From the NCBI GenBank assembly GCA_028565635.1, contig JAOXYB010037285.1:1-13604 (forward strand): a stretch of DNA of 13,604 nucleotides. Reading direction: 5' to 3'. The notes beneath the pieces are model-generated. The model ran no database searches. It was not told the DNA's origin and worked only from the letters and a program-made list of their open reading frames with translations. The position numbers and the translations under genes are program-made. Each line of letters opens with the position of its first letter. Positions within the stretch are counted from its first letter, which is position 1. Below are positions 10,801 through 13,604 of the stretch, one piece after another. The stretch is from Phoronis ovalis. Taxonomy: Eukaryota > Phoronida > Phoronidae.

Positions 10801-13170
10801 GTATGGCAACACCAAGTATATTTTATGGCTTCCAACACAACGTTTTGACATTAAAAAAATATAAAGAAGAATAAAACAGTTGAAATATAATATGTTGATA
10901 AAGGAGTTTGAAAAAAAAAATTGAGCGGGATTGAACTTCGGATCTTTAGATTTTCAGCCCAACTAAGGTATTTCTCCTGCTATATGAGGGTTATAGGGGG
11001 GTATCACAAGCAGGGAGCATTGGGGGTCTGTTAAGAGTGAGCAGCGAGCATTGCCTCGGTCTGTTAAGCATGAGCAGCGAGCATTGTATTTTGGAGACCA
11101 TTTTTGTTGCTTTGTTTTATATAATTTTGTTTTGACGACGTCTTTTTTTTTTTGGTTGTCGATTTTTGGTGACCATTTTTTTTTTGGTTGTTAATAAGTG
11201 CGAACAGCGAGCATTGCCAATTTTTAAGTGGGAGCATTGCACCTTGGTGGGTACCTCCTACCCCCTCCTATTTGATGTACCACTATATATTAGTCTCAGT
11301 ATATTGCAACAGAGTTTTGCCAGGTGTCTTATATTCTTTAGTATTGGGTTCTAAATTCTACATTCTACGTACAATAACTGCAGCATATAAAAAAACAGGA
11401 CTGCAGTATATATTTCACGTTGGGCTATAATCACATTACTTTGATTCACTGATTTCCATCGTCACATGGCAGAGCGCATTTTGCTGTTTTCCACCATCAC
11501 TCAGTAAGCATAATTGCCATGCAAGCAGATGTTGGTGGTGCCACCATGCGGAACCATTATCTGATATAATGTGTAGTGGTTTGTCGCTATAAGTATGGAA
11601 CCAGGAAATGGTCATTATTAGCAATCCTTTGTATGGTCCAGTAAGAACTATCCAAAAAGGATTGTTGGCCCTGAATTTTATCACAGAATCTGTTGGTTGG
11701 AAGCCATAATAAAGAGTATCTAGTCTGATTGGCGATACTTAAGATAACAACTGTATTCATTTAACTTCAATTTTCAGAACTTTAATGAATGTCGTACCAA
11801 AAAATTGAAACATTAATTAAGTAACATTTTTCTTACATTTATTTTGTCATGAACTCCACCACCAGATGACCATGCTATGATCACCCCATCATTAGCAGAC
11901 GATAACATTAACTTCACATCAGCCCTGCAGAATTATGCAAAAGAAAAAATCTTATAAATTTCAGTCTTAGTTCAAACAATACAGTTAGATATTAGAAACC
12001 TGTTCACAAACACAACTGAAATGACTATATCAAGATAAACACACATTTTGTTTTTATAGCAAATTCAAAAAATGTTGATTCACCAGAATTCATATCATTC
12101 TTTCATCATATTTCATCACCGAAAAAAATGTTTCATCACAGTTTCACCAGCAAAAAATGTTGAGTCACTATGGTTGCAATACCTTTCAACTCTTGAATCT
12201 AAGTATAAGTATTTGTAACAAAATACTGATAATATAAATAAAGAGCCATATAGCCGGTAATTATCATAGTCAAAGCAAAGGGAGGATTAAAGCATCACTA
12301 ATTATACATTCATCTAACTTTAATTATGTTTAACTTCTAATACAGGTGCAAACTCCTTTCCTATTACCACATACAGCTACATATTTTGCATATTGCAGGC
12401 ATTTGCGTTTCAGGCAAGAGATACTTTAAAAGATTAACGTAAATTGGTACATATTTCTAAAAGTAAAGGACAATTTAAATGCTATATACCTTAAAATTAA
12501 CTACGTTCCATACACACTCAAAATATATACACAAGAAAATAAAAAGACAATAAAAAAATAATGCCACTATACCAAAATATCATTTATCACCTATATCTTC
12601 AATAATATATGTCACAAATGAAAATCACATCACCATGATTATTTTCATTTCGATCTCATTTTCTTATTGCCCATACTTTCTTGCTCCTGGGACAATTATT
12701 ATTTGCCATAAAAGGAAAAATTCTATTTGTTTACACAAAATTTCTTTTTGTTTATATAACCACATCAGGCATTATAGCAAAAGCTGCATATCCTATAAAG
12801 GATAAACAGCAAAACAAATATGTTTATCCAGGTATTTGCAATGCTTCATGATATTTTGCACATGAATGCAAATATATAATGACCTAATGTTATGAATCAT
12901 GATTATGAATATAAGTTTATTAGCCCAGGCTAGACAGACCTTTAGCACAGAATAATACAGTACAAATCCAGTACAAAAACAAACAAAAAAAGCACCAACT
13001 ACATGCACTTGTCTACTAAAATACTTCAGATTTTTATCATGTTTATTTTACATTCAAATAATTTAACATGAATACACACCAGTATAAGAAATCTGTCACC
13101 CATCCTTTATGTTCATTGCTTGTTAATAATAGCTTGCCAGTCTCAGCTTCCCAGGCCTTTACCACACCAT
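1553..13170 (-). CDS. Tandem WD40-repeat protein, 17 exons, N-terminus outside the window
   Basis: Joining 17 minus-strand exons (13080-13170, 11837-11924, 10438-10712, 10047-10115, 9470-9747, 9081-9179, 8765-8855, 8191-8338, 6245-6341, 5891-6030, 5059-5184, 4588-4640, 4312-4413, 3899-4082, 3572-3687, 2147-2240, 1553-1831) gives 2330 nt, that is 775 codons plus stop, with no phase conflict. All introns are GT-AG. Blade-closing motifs recur: NDGVIIAW (41-48), GGYDHKLIIYD (127-137), GSFDKTVKIW (178-187), STSRRQLIVW (268-277), GDMDGIITKW (310-319), SEDSNLYVW (406-414), GGWDSRLCIW (503-512), GSEDGTIRIW (604-613), SASWDKSIRIW (686-696). Around 14 blades fit two beta-propellers. A Lys-rich insert lies at 342-362, and a basic, then helical tail follows residue 700. 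WD40 proteins of this kind are protein-binding scaffolds; no catalytic domain is seen. The family resembles uncharacterised invertebrate WD40 proteins recalled from memory, so no symbol is given. Residues are numbered from the first complete codon in the window; the true N-terminus lies upstream. Confidence 0.93.
1832..2146 (-). other. Last intron (315 bp) of the WD40 gene
   Basis: The intron has a GTACGT donor at the high end and a TTTTTGCAG acceptor at the low end. Nearly half of it is a CAT/ATC microsatellite. The minus-strand transcript therefore carries a GAU-rich tract in a short intron. Confidence 0.85.
1936..2066. repeat. Imperfect (ATC/CAT)n microsatellite
   Basis: Trinucleotide units CAT, CAC and CGC, with interruptions, fill about 130 bp. 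The cleanest stretch is 2002-2058. The plus strand reads as an open frame of Ile and His codons, an artefact of the repeat. It lies wholly inside an intron. Confidence 0.9.
2147..2240 (-). CDS. WD40 gene, exon P
   Basis: The acceptor is GTTTTGCAG. The first A completes Lys652. Residues 653-683 are VYEPEKHRLVQTN, then VGHTDEVRTILHLPERNQ, giving the Gly-His start of the last blade (666-667). The donor CAA|GTACGT is good, phase 0. This joins YVSASWDKSIRIW in the final exon. Confidence 0.93.
2531..2590 (+). repeat. Diverged direct repeat, copy 1
   Basis: The span starts CACAA and ends TAGTTAT followed by one base, with AGCAATTTC in the middle. It aligns over its full 60 bases to 2895-2954, sharing those blocks plus TGC, TTT and AATAA, at roughly 65-70% identity by eye. 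It may be a remnant of an old interspersed repeat. Confidence 0.4.
2895..2954 (+). repeat. Diverged direct repeat, copy 2
   Basis: Partner of 2531-2590, same length, with the same CACAA start, AGCAATTTC core and TAGTTAT end. The two starts are 364 bp apart, too far for simple tandem slippage. Confidence 0.4.
3572..3687 (-). CDS. WD40 gene, exon O
   Basis: The acceptor is TTTTTTCAG. Residues 614-651 are SGSGMNECEQILATQG, then AVCTLCIDCIHGGIIAGVQ and YTI. This blade has its D-turn replaced by GVQYTIKVY and is unusually rich in Cys (four). The donor AA|GTAAGT leaves AA, completed to Lys652 by exon P. Confidence 0.93.
3899..4082 (-). CDS. WD40 gene, exon N (classical GH...W repeat)
   Basis: The acceptor is CTTTTTAG. 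Residues 553-613 include NEVAYASSDKMVYIRKFS and then the best complete WD40 repeat in the protein: Gly-His (584-585), EITSVKWN, DKWVTGSEDGTIRIW ending at Trp613. The donor GG|GTAAGT is strong, phase 0. Confidence 0.95.
4312..4413 (-). CDS. WD40 gene, exon M
   Basis: The acceptor is ACTTGCAG. The first T completes Cys518. Residues 519-551 are LHDIFRNTANNANPEEPEL, then ACDGIIIDMAYNPK, a loop followed by strand a/b of the next blade. The donor AG|GTATAT runs straight into a (TA)n tract and is the weakest next to that of exon A. The join is supported because AG plus T gives Ser552, and NEVAYASSDK continues the blade. The other two frames hit stops. Confidence 0.9.
4588..4640 (-). CDS. WD40 gene, micro-exon L (53 nt)
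   Basis: The acceptor is ATTTCAG. Only 17 complete codons are present, LSGGWDSRLCIWNLDDG (501-517), forming strands c and d of one blade with the GGWD turn and Trp512. The donor TG|GTAAGA leaves TG for Cys518. An alternative GT three bases upstream (GG|GTGGTA) is much weaker and would break the downstream frame. The exon is too short to appear as a long open reading frame. Confidence 0.93.
4641..5058 (-). other. Intron of 418 bp between exons K and L
   Basis: AT-rich. A short direct repeat TTTTGTAGAA occurs twice near 4729-4748. Nothing else recognisable. Confidence 0.7.
5059..5184 (-). CDS. WD40 gene, exon K
   Basis: The acceptor is TTTTTTACAG. Residues 459-500 comprise DEESVTNRVAGFICKHILS, then the blade start EHTSCVTSFVVIDKK, and end DKTYV. 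The donor GTA|GTAAGT is strong, phase 0. The next exon supplies LSGGWDSRLCIW, so the blade is cut exactly before strand c. Confidence 0.93.
5185..5890 (-). other. Intron of 706 bp between exons J and K
   Basis: Non-coding, AT-rich, strong GTAAGT donor. I see no gene, RNA or repeat in it. Confidence 0.7.
5891..6030 (-). CDS. WD40 gene, exon J
   Basis: The acceptor is TTTTGCAG. Residues 413-458 start VWGFDDAAVQVLKTM, closing the blade at Trp414. They continue through KPPDVETLIRKYAILLDRDS and ELLPNNLLSVS. The stretch after residue 428 is not WD40-like and probably forms a helical, acidic excursion between blades. The donor AGT|GTAAGT is strong, phase 0. Confidence 0.93.
6245..6341 (-). CDS. WD40 gene, exon I
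   Basis: The acceptor is TTTTTCAG after an 1849-bp intron. Residues 380-411 are ASLHTHSLVSILQTTF, then VEELDMIVAASEDSNL. This is a blade with H-x-x-x-V-x-x-I in its first strand and S-E-D-S in the turn. The donor T|GTAAGT leaves one base, which joins AT of the next exon to give Tyr412, producing SEDSNLYVW. Confidence 0.94.
6342..8190 (-). other. Largest intron (1849 bp), between exons H and I
   Basis: It runs from the GTAAGA donor at 8190 to the TTTTTCAG acceptor at 6342. Several short open frames on both strands lack homology, codon bias or useful splice context. A cryptic exon cannot be excluded, but the direct join VIQT|ASLHTHS reads as a normal blade start, so none is needed. Confidence 0.7.
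8191..8338 (-). CDS. WD40 gene, exon H (lysine-rich linker)
   Basis: The acceptor is TATTTTACAG. The first base completes Ser330. Residues 331-379 carry KESFTLSDALN, then a KKKKK run (342-346), then further charged residues with KKHEEDFEVKKHGD, and finish KPVIQT before the next blade. This segment has no WD40 signature and probably joins two propellers, or forms an exposed loop of one. The donor is CG|GTAAGA. Confidence 0.92.
8339..8764 (-). other. Intron of 426 bp between exons G and H
   Basis: AT-rich, GTAAGA donor and TTTTACAG acceptor. No other feature seen. Confidence 0.7.
8765..8855 (-). CDS. WD40 gene, exon G
   Basis: The acceptor is CTTTTAAG, an AAG end slightly off consensus. CT completes Thr300. 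Residues 301-329 read RKVPILLFSGDMDGIITKW, then ERMQSNHFMY. GDMDGIITKW is a standard blade terminus with Trp319. The donor AG|GTAAGA is good, and the split Ser330 joins to KESF in the next exon. Other frames through this exon are open too, but only this one continues the WD40 pattern. Confidence 0.92.
9081..9179 (-). CDS. WD40 gene, exon F
   Basis: The acceptor is TTGTAG. The bases GC complete Gly267. Residues 268-299 are STSRRQLIVWKYN, then ASGCVTALKCRHALETLTY. The R-R-Q-L-I-V-W strand closes the blade begun in exon E and the rest opens another. The donor TA|GTAAGT is strong and splits Thr300 (A|CT). Confidence 0.93.
9470..9747 (-). CDS. WD40 gene, exon E (canonical and variant blade)
   Basis: The acceptor is GTTTTAG. 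Residues 175-266 start with the textbook blade end IVSGSFDKTVKIW (175-187). A blade follows in which the usual D-x-x-x-x-W signature is replaced by VSAGMSWAYLFDPKSG, then SDFIGTFQEQDE and FFPELNQVV. The donor AG|GTATGA is acceptable. This is the longest internal exon and the strongest evidence for the gene. Confidence 0.95.
10047..10115 (-). CDS. WD40 gene, exon D (69 nt)
   Basis: The acceptor is TTTATAG. The first base completes Ile151. Residues 152-173 are NNQAHDAGITCLQLVKDN then ESNT, giving the A-H-D start of a blade and its strand b. The donor TG|GTAAGT leaves TG, which with the next exon's G forms Trp174. Confidence 0.93.
10116..10437 (-). other. Intron of 322 bp between exons C and D
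   Basis: GTAAGT donor and TTTATAG acceptor. A minus-strand open frame crosses it but is a shadow of exon C in another frame. No element seen. Confidence 0.7.
10438..10712 (-). CDS. WD40 gene, exon C (about one and a half blades)
   Basis: The acceptor is TTTTTAG. Residues 60-150 cover one blade (VYCMVINPRRGQLVCG, then NGSLRLYNLD), a spacer DPEKESGHVIDQMPAY, and a second blade starting EHTDIVRCVV and ending in IYSGGYDHKLIIYD (125-137). The ATG at 10689-10691 is internal (Met67): seven in-frame codons lie before it in the same exon and continue the blade. The donor AT|GTAAGT is strong. Confidence 0.94.
10921..10977 (-). pseudogene. Degenerate tRNA-Phe-like element (tRNA pseudogene or SINE head)
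   Basis: The minus strand has an A-box-like TACCTTAGTTGG (10959-10970), an anticodon loop CTGAAAA with GAA in the Phe position (10951-10957), the following ATCTAAAG typical of animal tRNA-Phe, and a B-box-like GTTCAATCC (10928-10936). A run of ten T follows at 10911-10920, as at a Pol III terminator. Compared with animal tRNA-Phe as I know it, about 11 nt of D-arm are missing (A to B gap 21 nt instead of about 32). The T-stem no longer pairs, so it cannot be a working tRNA. It is either a decayed gene copy or the head of a tRNA-derived SINE. Confidence 0.6.
11010..11240 (+). repeat. GAGCATTG repeat cluster with paired T-tracts
   Basis: GAGCATTG occurs five times: 11015, 11046, 11079, 11209 and 11232. 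The first three are 31 and 33 bp apart and share GTCTGTTAAG and GCAGCGAGCATTG, so they are tandem units of about 32 bp. Between copies three and four a T-run plus GGTTGT occurs twice (11143-11159 and 11176-11191), also about 32 bp apart. The block is GC-richer than its intron and may be the body or satellite part of a mobile repeat. Confidence 0.7.
11837..11924 (-). CDS. WD40 gene, exon B
   Basis: The acceptor is TCTGCAG and the first base G completes Trp30. Residues 31-59 read ADVKLMLSSANDGVIIAW followed by the glycine-rich turn SSGGGVHDKIN. This is strands c and d of a blade, with the ND-GVIIAW signature. The donor AAT|GTAAGA is good and leaves phase 0. Confidence 0.92.
11925..13079 (-). 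other. Intron of 1155 bp between exons A and B
   Basis: AT-rich, weak GTGTGT donor, TCTGCAG acceptor. I see no repeat, RNA or additional exon. The join W30|ADVKLML keeps the blade intact. Confidence 0.7.
13080..13170 (-). CDS. WD40 gene, exon A (most upstream exon visible)
   Basis: The acceptor reads TCCTAG and the first two bases (AT) complete a split codon, probably Asp of a D-G pair. The exon encodes GVVKAWEAETG (1-11) and then HKGWVTDFLY. It therefore closes one blade and opens the next, so at least one more exon lies upstream. No exon with the required phase and a blade sequence is visible between 13171 and 13604. The donor is TG|GTGTGT, a weak site lacking the usual AAGT. It is accepted because TG plus G of the next exon gives Trp30 and the blade reads on without a gap. 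Confidence 0.88.
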
Positions 13171-13267
13171 CTAGGACATAAAAAAAATATTAATGAATAG
13201 ATACCAGGTTTGTACAAGGAAATAAACATTACCAAACAATATTAATAGAACTTTCAACAAACATTTG

Positions 13268-13319
13268 TATATATATATTTTAATTTTATTTGTGTTCGAT
13301 TCATTTCACTTTATCAGTC
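13268..13319 (+). promoter_or_regulatory. Possible core promoter, or 5' UTR acceptor, of the secreted-protein gene
   Basis: A TATATATATAT tract (13268-13278) lies about 40-48 bp before TCAGTC (13314-13319), which matches the animal initiator consensus. The spacing is longer than the usual 25-30 bp. The same bases also read as a splice acceptor (pyrimidine-rich tract then TTATCAG), so an upstream 5' UTR exon is an equal alternative. Confidence 0.25.
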
Positions 13320-13340
13320 GCATACTCCTTATACTCAAAG

Positions 13341-13568
13341 ATGTGTGCATTCAACAAATTGGTAACATTATTATTTGTGGCTGTCATCAGACTGATCAAT
13401 GCTCAGCAGACACAGAACAGTGGGTGTCAGTTTACAGATGGAAGTTGTTCCTACAACATTCAAGTTGCTCCAACATCAACATGTTCTGCTAGAACTGATG
13501 ACATCATAAAAGAATTAATGGACAGGGTTCCCCTTACCCAGCTCGAATACTTATTAAGTGGTACTTAA
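13341..13568 (+). CDS. N-terminal part of a small secreted, Cys-containing protein
   Basis: The ATG at 13341 has A at -3 and opens 75 codons ending in TAA at 13566-13568. Residues 1-21 form a signal peptide: MCAFNK, then the hydrophobic LVTLLFVAVIRLI, then NAQ with likely cleavage near Ala21. The mature part has Cys29, Cys36 and Cys48 in GCQFTDGSCSYNIQVAP, followed by a helical, acidic stretch (DDIIKELMDRV). The G-x-C-x-Y-x-x-x-V-P-like pattern before a helix recalls the start of angiopoietin or multimerin-type secreted coiled-coil proteins; that link is weak. An in-frame ATG at 13290 would bury the signal peptide, so 13341 is preferred. Either the protein is complete at 75 residues or the exon is spliced at G|GTACTT (13560/13561) and continues beyond the window. 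Confidence 0.6.
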   Translation: MCAFNKLVTLLFVAVIRLINAQQTQNSGCQFTDGSCSYNIQVAPTSTCSARTDDIIKELMDRVPLTQLEYLLSGT

Positions 13569-13575
13569 GTATTCG
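13544..13575. repeat. 10-bp inverted repeat over the apparent stop codon
   Basis: CGAATACTTA (13544-13553) is the perfect reverse complement of TAAGTATTCG (13566-13575), with a 12-nt spacer. TATTCG recurs just after, at 13581-13586. The right arm contains the TAA that ends the secreted-protein frame. Confidence 0.6.
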
Positions 13576-13604
13576 GTTAGTATTCGAAGACTTATTTTTC
13601 TCAA

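Larger units (their letters stand above)
10713..11836 (-). other. Repeat-bearing intron (1124 bp) between exons B and C
   Basis: GTAAGA donor at 11836, TTTTTAG acceptor at 10713. Unlike the other introns it has GC-richer blocks: a degenerate tRNA-like element (10921-10977), GAGCATTG repeats (11010-11240) and an unexplained segment (11436-11710). The phase-0 join KIN|LATPVYC makes a continuous protein, so this insertion-prone sequence is spliced out cleanly. Confidence 0.75.
13171..13604 (-). other. Upstream intron of the WD40 gene, running off the window
   Basis: The exon at 13080-13170 starts inside a WD40 blade, so this stretch should be intron on the minus strand. No exon with the required one-base overhang and WD40 sequence is visible. 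The plus strand carries the start of another gene. Confidence 0.6.

Noticed and set aside
11010-11240. CRISPR-like repeat spacing of about 32 bp
   Set aside because: Eukaryotic intron context, unequal and degenerate units, no conserved repeat/spacer alternation.
11436-11684. Minus-strand frame containing an S-D-N-G phrase, considered as a retroelement integrase remnant
   Set aside because: A four-residue match only. No zinc-binding motif, no second acidic residue at the expected distance, and no other retroelement genes nearby.
13265-13492. Plus-strand frame overlapping the secreted-protein frame
   Set aside because: The 13341 frame has the signal peptide and ordered cysteines; this one has neither.

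Overview
The window is AT-rich animal genomic DNA. It has many short exons separated by AT-rich GT-AG introns, and no operons or bacterial signals. The species cannot be named. The overall look (a conserved tandem WD40 protein, a degenerate tRNA-derived element, a secreted cysteine-bearing protein, CTCF-like motifs) suits an invertebrate, plausibly a marine lophotrochozoan; that placement is inference.

Most of the window (13170 down to 1553, minus strand) is one split gene for a large tandem WD40-repeat protein. Seventeen exons can be chained with every codon phase matching across 16 GT-AG introns. They give 775 residues ending at a TAG stop. The N-terminus is missing: the most upstream exon opens inside a WD40 blade, so the 5' end lies beyond base 13604. 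The protein carries about 14 recognisable blades, a lysine-rich linker in the middle, and a basic then coiled-coil-like tail. It is probably a two-propeller scaffold of an uncharacterised, conserved invertebrate WD40 family. No enzyme motif is visible.

The introns hold most of the non-coding structure: a CAT/ATC microsatellite in the last intron; two diverged 60-bp copies in the 2241-3571 intron; and, in the 10713-11836 intron, a degenerate tRNA-Phe-like element next to a cluster of GAGCATTG-containing repeats. Bases 1-1552 are the 3' flank. They start with two well-matched CTCF-like motifs in convergent orientation.

At the right edge, on the plus strand, a short reading frame (13341 onward) encodes a signal peptide followed by a cysteine-bearing segment. 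It is probably the first coding exon of a secreted protein gene that lies antisense inside an upstream intron of the WD40 gene. A 10-bp inverted repeat sits over its apparent stop codon.
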